Virus record (IMG/VR): IMGVR_UViG_3300020446_000020
Coordinates: 1 to 43,450 of that record
Length of the DNA: 43,450 bases
Strand: one strand, 5' to 3'
From: a virus
The notes under the pieces were generated by a model. The model saw nothing but the letters and a program-made list of their open reading frames with translations, did not search any database and was not told the DNA's origin. Shown piece after piece: positions 14,964 through 22,203 of this stretch. A program made the translations under genes and the position numbers. Within the stretch, counting starts at the first letter, position 1. Each line of letters opens with the position of its first letter.

Positions 14964-15103
14964 GAAAAATTAAAAAAGTTTCTAGAGAGCTAAACAAAGC
15001 CTCTAAAATGCACAAAAAACAATCTAACACTTTAAAAAAATTAGTTAAAGATGCCAAGAAAAAAAGACCCCAAAAAGGGAACAGGAAAAAAACCAAAAGG
15101 TAG
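14957..15103 (+). CDS. Tiny basic protein, paralog of the 16827 product (48 aa)
   Basis: The 48-codon frame (ATG 14957 to TAG 15103) overlaps the previous stop by 7 bases and the next gene by 53. Residues 9-22 (SRELNKASKMHKKQ) match residues 14-26 of the 41-residue protein at 16827 (KELKGASKLHAKQ) at several positions: E-L-x-x-A-S-K-hydrophobic-H-x-K-Q. That shared pattern is the main reason to accept it. Both are all-helical and Lys-rich, suggestive of nucleic-acid binding. Confidence 0.6.
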   Translation: MLRKIKKVSRELNKASKMHKKQSNTLKKLVKDAKKKRPQKGNRKKTKR

Positions 15104-15344
15104 CGGTCGTCGTCTATATACTGACGAAAATCCAAAAGATACTGTTTCGATTAAATATGCAACTTTGCAAGACGCAAGAGATACAGTTGCTAAAGTAAAA
15201 AGAATTAGGAAGCCTTTTGCTAGAAAAATACAGATATTAACCGTAGGCGAGCAAAGGTCTAAATATGGGGGCAAACCTAGACAGGCAGAAATATTTAGAC
15301 GTGGCAAAGATGCAATTAGAAAAAAATTTGGTAGAATAAAGTAA
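15051..15344 (+). CDS. Basic phage protein with KKDPKKGTGKKPKGS start (97 aa)
   Basis: The 97-residue product starts MPRKKDPKKGTGKKPKGSG then RRLYTDENPKDTVSIKYA, a pattern I know from marine phage proteins without assigned function. The rest alternates strands and helices with clusters of Arg/Lys (KRIRKPFARK). It shares its start region with the upstream tiny gene in another frame. Likely nucleic-acid-binding by charge; no catalytic motif. Confidence 0.75.
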   Translation: MPRKKDPKKGTGKKPKGSGRRLYTDENPKDTVSIKYATLQDARDTVAKVKRIRKPFARKIQILTVGEQRSKYGGKPRQAEIFRRGKDAIRKKFGRIK

Positions 15345-15577
15345 TGGCTAAAAAAGTAAAAAGCGGCGGTAAAATTTGTCCAGCAGGAAAAGCTTGGGCA
15401 AAACGCACATTTGATACATACCCAAGTGCGTATGCAAATATGGCTGCTTCAAAATACTGTAAAGATCCTAATTACGCAAAAGGTTCTAAGAAAAAGAAAA
15501 AATCAGGCAAAAGAAGAAAGTTTGCGGGTGGTGGTGTAGCAAACGCCGGCTTCGGTGCTGTTAGGCAGTATAGGTAA
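15344..15577 (+). CDS. Basic protein with ICPAGKAWAKRTF / YPSAYAN signature (77 aa)
   Basis: The 77-residue protein begins at a TAATG overlap. It contains the signature GGKICPAGKAWAKRTF followed by YPSAYANMAASKYC (residues 8-38), which recurs in small proteins of many marine phages and, as I recall, in some large DNA viruses. It has two Cys in the signature, then a poly-Lys stretch and FAGGGV near the C-terminus, a variant of the recurring short motif. No function is known for the family. Its position, in a run of basic proteins, favours binding of nucleic acid. Confidence 0.72.
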   Translation: MAKKVKSGGKICPAGKAWAKRTFDTYPSAYANMAASKYCKDPNYAKGSKKKKKSGKRRKFAGGGVANAGFGAVRQYR

Positions 15578-15580
15578 TAT

Positions 15581-15907
15581 ATGGGCCAGTTAAAACAATG
15601 GAGAGAGCAAAAATGGGTTCGTATTGGAACCGATGGATCTATTAAAGGGCCATGCGGCACCAGCAAAAATAAAAAAAATCCAGATCGATGCTTACCTCTT
15701 GCAAAAGCCAAAAGCTTATCAAAAGCAGAACGTGCAAAAACCGCAAGAAAAAAGAAAGCAGCAGGCAGAAAAGGTAAAACCGTTGTTGCAAATACCAAAA
15801 AAGCAAAAGTAAGAGTTAAAAAATCAAAAGGCGATGTCGTGATTAAAATTGCCAAAGGATGTGGTAAAGTAATGAACGACAGGAGAAAGAAAACTAAATT
15901 TTATTAG
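15581..15907 (+). CDS. Basic protein with KWVRIGTDGSIKGPCG signature (108 aa)
   Basis: The 108-residue protein has an N-terminal signature QKWVRIGTDGSIKGPCGTSK then NPDRCLPLAKAKSLSKAERA (residues 10-51), known to me from small basic proteins of marine phages, often adjacent to the YPSAYAN type. Two Cys lie in the signature. The remainder is Lys/Arg-rich and probably disordered with a short beta segment near KVRVKKSKGDVVIKIAKG. Function unknown. Confidence 0.72.
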   Translation: MGQLKQWREQKWVRIGTDGSIKGPCGTSKNKKNPDRCLPLAKAKSLSKAERAKTARKKKAAGRKGKTVVANTKKAKVRVKKSKGDVVIKIAKGCGKVMNDRRKKTKFY

Positions 15908-15915
15908 GAAATAAT

Positions 15916-16143
15916 ATGTATAAGAAAACTAAAGGTTACTCTAAAGGCGGTAAAAAAGGCGGCGTAAAAAAAATGTCTAAAGGCGGTATGGCTAAAGGTT
16001 ATAAAGCTGGCGGTAAAGTTAAAGGATATAAAGCCGGTGGAAAAGTAAAAGGTTATAAAGCTGGCGGTAAAGTTAAAGGATACAAGGTCGGCGGAAAAGT
16101 AAAAGGAAATAAGAAAGGCGGCAAAAAGGGCGGAAAAAAGTAA
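15916..16143 (+). CDS. Lys/Gly tandem-repeat protein (75 aa)
   Basis: The 75-residue protein is almost all Lys, Gly and Tyr. Residues 27-62 are four tandem 9-residue units KGYKAGGKV (the last with V for A), flanked by KGG and KGYS blocks. Only Lys provides charge, so the protein is extremely basic and surely disordered. KGYKAGGKV belongs to the wider Y/F-x-x-G-G-x-V motif class found elsewhere in this phage. A role in DNA condensation, or as an adhesive linker, is a guess from composition. Confidence 0.72.
   Translation: MYKKTKGYSKGGKKGGVKKMSKGGMAKGYKAGGKVKGYKAGGKVKGYKAGGKVKGYKVGGKVKGNKKGGKKGGKK
15994..16101 (+). repeat. Four tandem 27-bp units in an A-B-A-B pattern
   Basis: Units at 15994-16020, 16021-16047, 16048-16074 and 16075-16101 encode KGYKAGGKV-type nonapeptides. 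Units 1 and 3 are identical base for base; units 2 and 4 share their own synonymous pattern. The true period is therefore 54 bp, meaning a dimer was duplicated. Confidence 0.9.
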
Positions 16144-16149
16144 GTAGTA

Positions 16150-16827
16150 GTGGCTTATCTTTATAGCAATATACCTCACTTTAAGTGCTGGGTAAGAAAA
16201 GAATATACTCATAACCATGACAAATATCATGGTGATTTTTTGCATGCTATGGCAGTTGGCGTCACCACGATGCCAAATCGCTGTCTTAGCTTTCATATGA
16301 TATTTACCGGAGTTGAGGCTGAAGGCGAGCCAGAAGACACAGTGCATGGCGGTGCTATGTGGGCTAGAATGCCAATTACAGCTTTAGTAGGCGATACGCC
16401 TTTTGAAGAGTGGCCCGAGCCTATGCAAGTGCATGATGCGCAGCCTTGGGACTGTTCATCACACCATAATTCAGTTTACGTTATTGATAGAGCTACACCA
16501 TGCCCTTGGTTAGCCAAAATAGATGGTCAAATGTTTCCTGCAAAATATTACTTTACAGTTGATTATGCTGAAAGTGAGATCGCAGATGATCCAGCTCAAC
16601 ATAAAAGTAGTCACGTTTTAGAGCTTTTAGACGCAGGAGAATGGACAGGCAATATAGTTGCGTTACCAAACAATAGAGTTAGAGTTACACACCCTGCTTG
16701 GTTTCAAACAGGTGAAGGTGCACCCGACTTCAGGCCATCTCAACATATACATTATTCTAAATCTGATTTAGACTATACCTTAGATGTAAATCGAGTTTTC
16801 GATAATTTATATAACGAGGATGAATAA
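16150..16827 (+). CDS. Conserved virion-region protein, His/Trp-rich (225 aa)
   Basis: The 225-residue product has a GTG start and is the first gene after the basic mini-proteins. The N-terminal 30 residues are rich in His (KEYTHNHDKYHGDFLHAM). Later blocks are HDAQPWDCSSHHNSVYVID and QHIHYSKSDLDYT. The overall pattern is beta-rich with Trp and Pro, similar to uncharacterised proteins often found at this location in marine phage contigs. The repeated His clusters could bind metal. There is no clear ribosome site, so the start is tentative. Function unknown. Confidence 0.75.
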   Translation: MAYLYSNIPHFKCWVRKEYTHNHDKYHGDFLHAMAVGVTTMPNRCLSFHMIFTGVEAEGEPEDTVHGGAMWARMPITALVGDTPFEEWPEPMQVHDAQPWDCSSHHNSVYVIDRATPCPWLAKIDGQMFPAKYYFTVDYAESEIADDPAQHKSSHVLELLDAGEWTGNIVALPNNRVRVTHPAWFQTGEGAPDFRPSQHIHYSKSDLDYTLDVNRVFDNLYNEDE

Positions 16828-16952
16828 TGGCTGATCTATCAGTTGCTCAAAAAAGAAAATTAATAAAAGAACTTAAAGGCGCTTCTAAGCTTCATGCAAA
16901 GCAAGCCGCTCAAATAGAAAGATCTTTAAAAAAAACTAAAAAGAAAAAATAA
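16827..16952 (+). CDS. Tiny basic protein, paralog of the 14957 product (41 aa)
   Basis: The 41-codon frame fits exactly between its neighbours, with TAATG overlaps at both ends (16825-16829 and 16950-16954), which strongly supports it. The product is one Lys-rich helix, with KELKGASKLHAKQ near residues 14-26 matching the 48-residue protein at 14957. Function unknown. Confidence 0.78.
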   Translation: MADLSVAQKRKLIKELKGASKLHAKQAAQIERSLKKTKKKK

Positions 16953-17623
16953 TGTCAGTTTCAGGCAGTACAGATTTTGAACCAAATGTAGCTGAGTTCG
17001 TCGAAGAAGCATTTGAAAGATGCGGACTTGAAATGCGTACTGGCTATGATTTAAAAACTGCAAAAAGATCTATAAATTTAATGTTAGCCGAGTGGGCTAA
17101 TCGTGGTCTAAATCAGTGGACTATTGAACAATCAACTACAACAGTTATTGAAGGAACAACTGATTATAATTTAAACGCTAATATTATTGATATTCTTGAT
17201 GTTGTTTGCAGAAGAACTGTTAGTGGAACTCAAACCGACATATCAATGGACAGGTTAAGTAGAAGTGAATATATAAATATTCCGAATAAAGATACAAAAG
17301 CAAGACCATCGCAATTCTTTTTTAACAAACAAAACAACCCTGTTTTACAAGTATGGCCAGCTCCTGAAAACTCAACCGATATTCTTGTTTATAACAAGTT
17401 AGTAAGAATGGATGACGCTGATAAAGCAACAAACACCATGGATATGCCTTTTAGGTTTTATCCTTGTTTTGCTGCCGGTCTTGCATACTATATTTCAGTA
17501 AAAAGAGCGCCTGAAAAAACAACTTTACTTAAACAGCTTTACGAAGAAGAGTTTAATAGAGCAATGTCGCAAGATGAAGATAGAGCATCTTTTAGAATTA
17601 GACCTTTTAGAAGTGTGGTTTAA
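16952..17623 (+). CDS. Head-tail connector, P22 gp4-like
   Basis: The 223-residue product has the pattern of the P22 gp4-type tail accessory or connector family. An early FVEEAFERCGLEMRTGYDL block is followed by KTAKRSINLMLAEWANRGLNQW (residues 35-56), a hallmark of that family. LSRSEYINIPNK (about 103-114) and the QVWPAPE strand come next, then MPFRFYPCFAAGLAYYIS in the C-terminal helical part. It would form the ring below the portal that closes the filled head and joins the tail. It abuts the next gene directly, in a connector/adaptor cassette. Family length is normal. Confidence 0.8.
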   Translation: MSVSGSTDFEPNVAEFVEEAFERCGLEMRTGYDLKTAKRSINLMLAEWANRGLNQWTIEQSTTTVIEGTTDYNLNANIIDILDVVCRRTVSGTQTDISMDRLSRSEYINIPNKDTKARPSQFFFNKQNNPVLQVWPAPENSTDILVYNKLVRMDDADKATNTMDMPFRFYPCFAAGLAYYISVKRAPEKTTLLKQLYEEEFNRAMSQDEDRASFRIRPFRSVV

Positions 17624-18346
17624 ATGGCTTACGCAAGTGGAAAATTTGCTGTAGGTTTATGCGATAAGTGTGGATTTAGATATAAGTTAAATTCTTTAAA
17701 AAAAGAATGGAATGGCTTAAAAACATGTAGATCTTGTTATGAACCAAAACACCCGCAATTAGACCCTCATACTGCTCCTGCAGATCCTCAAGCCATTTAT
17801 CAACCTAGACCAAATACTGATAAAGAGGTAGGAGAGGGATACGTGGTTGTTTTATATAACTCAATTACAAGTTCAAACTCTATGAATCCAAATATAATAG
17901 GATCAAACTTTTCTTTATCTAGGCTTGATGGGGAAGTTGGTAGCGTAACTGTTTCTGTAGACGGATCTGTAACTCCAACACCATCTCCAACTCCAGCACC
18001 AACTCCAAGCCCATCTGTTACAACTTATACAGTGACGGTAGCAAGTTATTATGGATCTAATTATTTTTATATTGATGGCTCAAGAGCTCCAACACTTAGT
18101 TTAACAGAAGGTCAAACTTATAAATTTGACCAGTCAGATAGCACTAATTCAAATCACCCCTTGAGATTTTCAACTACCGCAAATGGTACGCATGGTGGTG
18201 GAACAGAATACACCACTGGAGTTACTACCTCTGGCACTCCTGGAAGCTCAGGTGCATATACTCAGATAGAAGTTGCATCAGGAGCACCAACACTTTACTA
18301 TTACTGTACTAACCACTCGGGTATGGGTGGGCAAATTAATACATAA
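17624..18346 (+). CDS. Zinc-ribbon plus cupredoxin-like domain protein
   Basis: This 240-residue protein has three parts. Residues 10-45 form a zinc-ribbon-like knuckle with Cys13, Cys16, Cys35 and Cys38. After a short domain comes a Pro/Thr/Ser linker (about 117-131). Residues 133-240 look like a cupredoxin beta barrel: strand-rich, with EGQTYKFDQSD, NHPLRFS and the C-terminal YYYCTNHSGMGG. His178, Cys228, His231 and Met234 have the spacing and order of a type-1 copper site (His, then Cys-x2-His-x2-Met), as in plastocyanin and azurin. No signal peptide is present. It sits between the connector and adaptor genes and is likely a virion protein. Copper binding is inferred from the motif only. 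Confidence 0.75.
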   Translation: MAYASGKFAVGLCDKCGFRYKLNSLKKEWNGLKTCRSCYEPKHPQLDPHTAPADPQAIYQPRPNTDKEVGEGYVVVLYNSITSSNSMNPNIIGSNFSLSRLDGEVGSVTVSVDGSVTPTPSPTPAPTPSPSVTTYTVTVASYYGSNYFYIDGSRAPTLSLTEGQTYKFDQSDSTNSNHPLRFSTTANGTHGGGTEYTTGVTTSGTPGSSGAYTQIEVASGAPTLYYYCTNHSGMGGQINT

Positions 18347-18348
18347 AA

Positions 18349-19032
18349 ATGAGCAGTCCAATAACATTATCAGAACTTAAAACATTAATTCAGAACTATG
18401 TAGAGAATGATGAAACAACTTTTGTTAACACTCTTGATGACATAATTAAAAACACTGAAGAAAGAATTTTTGAACTAATTCAATTTGATTACTTTAGAAA
18501 AAATGTAAAAGGACTTTTATCAGCTGGATCTAGATTTCTAACAGCCCCAGATGATTTTGAATTATCTTTTTCTTTAGCTGTAATAAATACAAACGGAGAT
18601 TACAGTTTTTTAGATAAAAAGCATACAAGTTTTATGCAAGAATATTGTCCTGATCCAACCGATTCAGGTGAGAGAGCTTTACCACTTTATTACGGTGATT
18701 TTGATAAAGATTTGCATACTGGGTTAAAAGAATCAACAATTATTATAGCCCCAGTTCCCGACCAAAATTATGAAGTAGAGCTTCACTATTTATATAAACC
18801 AAATTCATTAGTTACAGATACTACTGGCACTTGGATATCCGAACATGCAAGAAACGCTTTACTTTATGGATGTTTAGTAGAGGCTTATACCTACATGAAA
18901 GGCGAGCCCGATTTATTAACATTGTATGAGAATAGATTTCAACAAGAGGTTGCAAGGCTAAAAAATAAAGCTGAGGCAAGAGGGAGAAGAGATGAATATA
19001 GATATGATTCATTAAGAACACAAGTCACTTAA
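18349..19032 (+). CDS. Head-tail adaptor-like virion protein (227 aa)
   Basis: The 227-residue product starts two bases after the previous stop. It contains ITLSELKTLIQNYVENDE at the N-terminus and a Phe/Tyr-rich alpha/beta body with RFLTAPDDFE, ending in a helix LYGCLVEAYTYMKGEP and a basic, Arg-rich coiled tail. This order of N-terminal helix, beta body and C-terminal helical bundle resembles adaptor proteins that sit near the connector in podovirus-like marine phages. Function is inferred from place and pattern. Confidence 0.62.
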   Translation: MSSPITLSELKTLIQNYVENDETTFVNTLDDIIKNTEERIFELIQFDYFRKNVKGLLSAGSRFLTAPDDFELSFSLAVINTNGDYSFLDKKHTSFMQEYCPDPTDSGERALPLYYGDFDKDLHTGLKESTIIIAPVPDQNYEVELHYLYKPNSLVTDTTGTWISEHARNALLYGCLVEAYTYMKGEPDLLTLYENRFQQEVARLKNKAEARGRRDEYRYDSLRTQVT

Positions 19033-19051
19033 ATTTTTAAAAGGAGAAGAT

Positions 19052-19795
19052 ATGAAGAGAATCAAGAAACTTGAAGGTAAAACTGTAGCTATTGTCGGTA
19101 TGGGCAAAAGCTGGTTTGATTACAATTTAGCAAAATCACATGGATCACACTTTGATGAAGTATGGGCTATTAATTCAGTAGCATCCGTTATTTATCACGA
19201 CAGAGTTTTTATGCTTGATCCACCATCAAGGTTTTTAGACACCGATGATGCTGGAGGGCAAACCGAAAGCATGTCAAAACTCCTTCAAGAGCATCAAGGG
19301 CCAATATATACATGTGAATTAGATGATAGATGTCCTGGATTAGTGGAATATCCCGTGCAAGAAGTATTATCAGCCACTGGATGTCATTATTTAAACAATA
19401 CAGTTTCTTTTGCAGTTGCTTTCGCAGTTTGGAATAAAGTTGGAAAAATAAAATTATTTGGTATTGATTTTAGTTATAGAGGCAATCTTCATTTTGCTGA
19501 GGCTGGAAGGGCTTCAGTAGAGTTTTGGTTGGGAAAAGCCATGCACTTAGGAATACAGGTTGAAGTAGCGTCAAGTAGCGGTCTTCTTGATACTGATGTT
19601 CCTGCAGATGAAAAACTTTACGGTTATCATAGATTGGCTGATCCTCTTGTTGTCATAACTAATGAGAAAGGCGAGTTGATAGCAAGAAAAAAAAGTGAGG
19701 TAATTCAATACAAACAAGAAAAAGATCCTGTTTTGATTGACAAACATGACAGTCATTTGGAAAAAAATAAACCAGGAGATCCGAAAGTATGGTAA
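19052..19795 (+). CDS. Rossmann-type protein, MptE/DUF115-like
   Basis: The 247-residue product has a strong ribosome site, AAAAGGAGAAG. Its N-terminus, TVAIVGMGKSWFDYN (residues 10-24), is a nucleotide- or sugar-binding Rossmann start. The centre has LNNTVSFAVAFAVWNKVGKIKLFGIDFSY (central His/Asp-rich region), and then HFAEAGRASVEFWLGKAMHL. The last two resemble the MptE-like (DUF115) family, which includes 6-hydroxymethylpterin diphosphokinase and flagellin/LPS glycosyl-transfer proteins. I cannot tell the reaction. An enzyme inside a virion operon is unusual; it may modify a virion protein or glycan. The C-terminal 45 residues are Lys-rich and unlike the family. Confidence 0.6.
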   Translation: MKRIKKLEGKTVAIVGMGKSWFDYNLAKSHGSHFDEVWAINSVASVIYHDRVFMLDPPSRFLDTDDAGGQTESMSKLLQEHQGPIYTCELDDRCPGLVEYPVQEVLSATGCHYLNNTVSFAVAFAVWNKVGKIKLFGIDFSYRGNLHFAEAGRASVEFWLGKAMHLGIQVEVASSSGLLDTDVPADEKLYGYHRLADPLVVITNEKGELIARKKSEVIQYKQEKDPVLIDKHDSHLEKNKPGDPKVW

Positions 19796-20082
19796 TAAGT
19801 TATAAAGCTGGGCCAGAGCTTGGCATGATTGAAGTTCATACAACAAGTGAAGGCGGACACCCTATAGAATTTTGGTCTGATCTTTGCATTAAAAGAATTA
19901 TTTCTGTTAGCGAGGAAGCGCCTGAAGAAATACAACAACAGATAAAATCATTCCAAGACAACATTCAAAAAGTGATTGAACAATATATGCAAAATGCTAT
20001 AAAATCTGATAGGATTACAATTAATAATGAATTAGAAAAAGCAGGTTTTAAAGAAGCTGCTGATTTAATTAGGAAACTTTAA
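19789..20082 (+). CDS. Hypothetical virion-region protein (97 aa)
   Basis: The 97-residue product overlaps the previous gene by 7 bases. It has a beta N-terminus (MVISYKAGPELGMIEVHTT) and a long C-terminal helix with many Gln and Glu, which may form a coiled coil. No family recognised; probably translated with the upstream enzyme. Confidence 0.72.
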   Translation: MVISYKAGPELGMIEVHTTSEGGHPIEFWSDLCIKRIISVSEEAPEEIQQQIKSFQDNIQKVIEQYMQNAIKSDRITINNELEKAGFKEAADLIRKL

Positions 20083-20084
20083 CT

Positions 20085-20513
20085 ATGGCAATATCATCAA
20101 CACTTACAACAAGCTTTAAAAAAGAATTGTTGCTTGGCAATCATAATTTTACTAACTCAAGTGGAGACACTTTTAAATTAGCTTTATATACTTCATCTGC
20201 TACTTTAGGAGCAACCACCACTTCGTTTACTACTACAGGTCAAGCATCTGGAACCAACTACACTTCAGGTGGAGCTAACTTAACTAACGTTACTCCAACA
20301 AGTTCAGGTACCACTGCTTTTACTGACTTTGCAGATTTAACATTTAGTACAGCAACAATTACCGCAAGAGGTTGTATGATTTACAACTCAAGTGATAGTA
20401 ATAAATCAGTTGCTACTATTGATTTTGGTGGAGATAAAACATCAACTGCTGGGGACTTTACAATTGTATTCCCTGCTGCAGCAGCCTCTACAGCGATTAT
20501 CAGAATCGCCTAG
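20085..20513 (+). CDS. Virion structural protein, all-beta (142 aa)
   Basis: The 142-residue product begins MAISSTLTTSFKKELLLGNHNFTNSSGD and continues TFKLALYTSSATL, an all-beta, Thr/Ser-rich pattern shared by many phage proteins of the tail or head surface. I recognise this start from marine phage virion protein families. It contains a single Cys (in ARGCMIYN). Likely part of the tail or capsid surface; exact role unknown. Confidence 0.7.
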   Translation: MAISSTLTTSFKKELLLGNHNFTNSSGDTFKLALYTSSATLGATTTSFTTTGQASGTNYTSGGANLTNVTPTSSGTTAFTDFADLTFSTATITARGCMIYNSSDSNKSVATIDFGGDKTSTAGDFTIVFPAAAASTAIIRIA

Positions 20514-20519
20514 CCTTAA

Positions 20520-21170
20520 ATGGCTATCATAAACGGTTGGGGTCGAGGCACTTGGGGTGAAGGTGCTTGGGGTGAGGCTTTATCCGTAACACTTACTGCT
20601 CCTTCAGCAGCAACTGCATCCACCTTTGACCCAAGTACAGGAAATATAGTAGTTGCTAAAGCCAATGTAACTCTTACAGGATTATCAATAACATCTACTA
20701 ATGGTGGGGTTGCGGTAGATGCACCTGGCGTTGTTGGCGTAAACGGTTTAGCTGCAACAGGTGGTTTGGGAACTGTTATAACGCCATCTACAAATGTTTT
20801 ATCAATTTCAGGTTTAGCTGGAACTTCAGCTTTAGGAACAGCTTCTACAGACGCTGAAGCGAATGTTACTCTAACTGGGTTAGAAGCAACTGGATCAGTT
20901 GGCTCAACTACGCAAATAGCCAAAGCCAATCAAACTCCTACAGGACAAGTAGGAACCTCAGCTTTAGGAACCGCAACGACACAAACAGATAATAGATTTG
21001 AAATTGTTATTCCTGTTAATGCAGTAGCTTCAGTAGGAACTTTAAGTTTTGATGCTAAAGCTACAGTCACACTTACTGGTGTTTCAGCTACAGGAGAATT
21101 AGGTAAACCATTTAAATGGCAAGAAATAGATGACAATCAAACTCCTAATTGGAGTGAAGTCGCTGCTTAA
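20520..21170 (+). CDS. Repeat-containing fibre-like protein (216 aa)
   Basis: The 216-residue protein opens with a Trp-Gly-rich tag NGWGRGTWGEGAWGE (residues 5-19). Then come several imperfect repeats of about 30-45 residues around VTLTGLxATG and GTSALGTA (near residues 50-185). Such repeats form beta structure in phage fibres and spikes. The tag resembles TGWGVGSWSSGAWG in the 27219 product. Lacks Cys. Likely a host-facing tail protein; receptor unknown. Confidence 0.65.
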   Translation: MAIINGWGRGTWGEGAWGEALSVTLTAPSAATASTFDPSTGNIVVAKANVTLTGLSITSTNGGVAVDAPGVVGVNGLAATGGLGTVITPSTNVLSISGLAGTSALGTASTDAEANVTLTGLEATGSVGSTTQIAKANQTPTGQVGTSALGTATTQTDNRFEIVIPVNAVASVGTLSFDAKATVTLTGVSATGELGKPFKWQEIDDNQTPNWSEVAA

Positions 21171-21221
21171 TAGTGTAAAATTATTATTTATGATTTAATA
21201 TATCAAATATAGGATTTAGTT

Positions 21222-22202
21222 ATGGCAACTTATGTAAACAACTTACGACTTAAAGAAATAGCAACTGGTGATGAGTCAGGTACTTGGGGAACAAGCACGA
21301 ATACCAATTTATCGCTTATTGGAGAAGCTCTTGGTGTAGGAACCGAGGCGATTACCACTAATGCTGATACGCACACTACAACCGTAGCAGACGGTAGTTC
21401 AGATGCTGGTCGAGCTTTCTACCTAAAATATACAGGTACACTAGATTCAGCTTGCACGATTACGATTGGCCCAAACACCATGAAGCGTGTGCAAATAATT
21501 GAAAACGCTACCAGTGGTTCTCAAAATATTATTATTTCTCAAGGCTCTGGCGCTAACGTAACAATTGCACCGGGCAAAGTAGCAGTCGTACAACTAGACG
21601 GAGCAGGTTCTGGGGCCGCAGTTTTAGATGCGCTTACAGATCTAGCTGTTACTGATAGTTTATCTATCAACGGTACCACCTTAACGATTGGCGATGCTAC
21701 AGCAGAAGATACTAAAATAGTATTTGATGGTAACGCTCAAGATTTTTATATTGGTTTAGATGATTCAGCCGATGATTTAGTAATCGGTTTAGGATCAGCA
21801 GTAGGTACAACACCTGCTATTTCGGTGGATGAAAACCAAAATGTGACGATGCCACAAATTGTTACTGCGTCCACTTCAGCAAATATAACTCAAGTATCTT
21901 TAACAGACGGTACAGTATCTTGGGATGCAAAAGCAGCAGCAAACGCATTTTTATTGTTAGAAGAAAATTCAACTATATCAGCTCCAACTAATGCAGTAGA
22001 GGGGGCAATTATAAGTATTGAAGTAGCACAACATGCTTCAAGCGGACCGTATACTTTAGCTTGGAATGCAATTTTTGAGTTTGTTGGCGATGAAACTCCA
22101 ACACAAACAGCAACCGATGCTAAAACTGATATTTATGCATTCCGTTATAACGGTTCAAAATGGCAAAATATAGGTATTAGTCAAAACTTAACACAAAGCT
22201 AA
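21222..22202 (+). CDS. Tail fibre-like protein (326 aa)
   Basis: The 326-residue product starts MATYVNNLRLKEIATGDESG and continues through TWGTSTNTNLSLIGEAL, a beginning I know from marine phage tail fibre-like proteins. The middle is beta-rich with DGSSDAGRAFYLKYTG. The C-terminal 100 residues (with YTLAWNAIFEFVGDETP) look like an independent beta domain. A receptor-binding or fibre role is inferred. The gene ends three bases before the LamG gene. Confidence 0.68.
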   Translation: MATYVNNLRLKEIATGDESGTWGTSTNTNLSLIGEALGVGTEAITTNADTHTTTVADGSSDAGRAFYLKYTGTLDSACTITIGPNTMKRVQIIENATSGSQNIIISQGSGANVTIAPGKVAVVQLDGAGSGAAVLDALTDLAVTDSLSINGTTLTIGDATAEDTKIVFDGNAQDFYIGLDDSADDLVIGLGSAVGTTPAISVDENQNVTMPQIVTASTSANITQVSLTDGTVSWDAKAAANAFLLLEENSTISAPTNAVEGAIISIEVAQHASSGPYTLAWNAIFEFVGDETPTQTATDAKTDIYAFRYNGSKWQNIGISQNLTQS

Positions 22203-22203
22203 T

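Noticed and set aside
15472-16347. Long minus-strand Phe-rich frames opposite the basic protein genes
   Set aside because: They are the complement of AAA/AAG-rich codons, so the long Phe/Leu runs are an artefact of composition.
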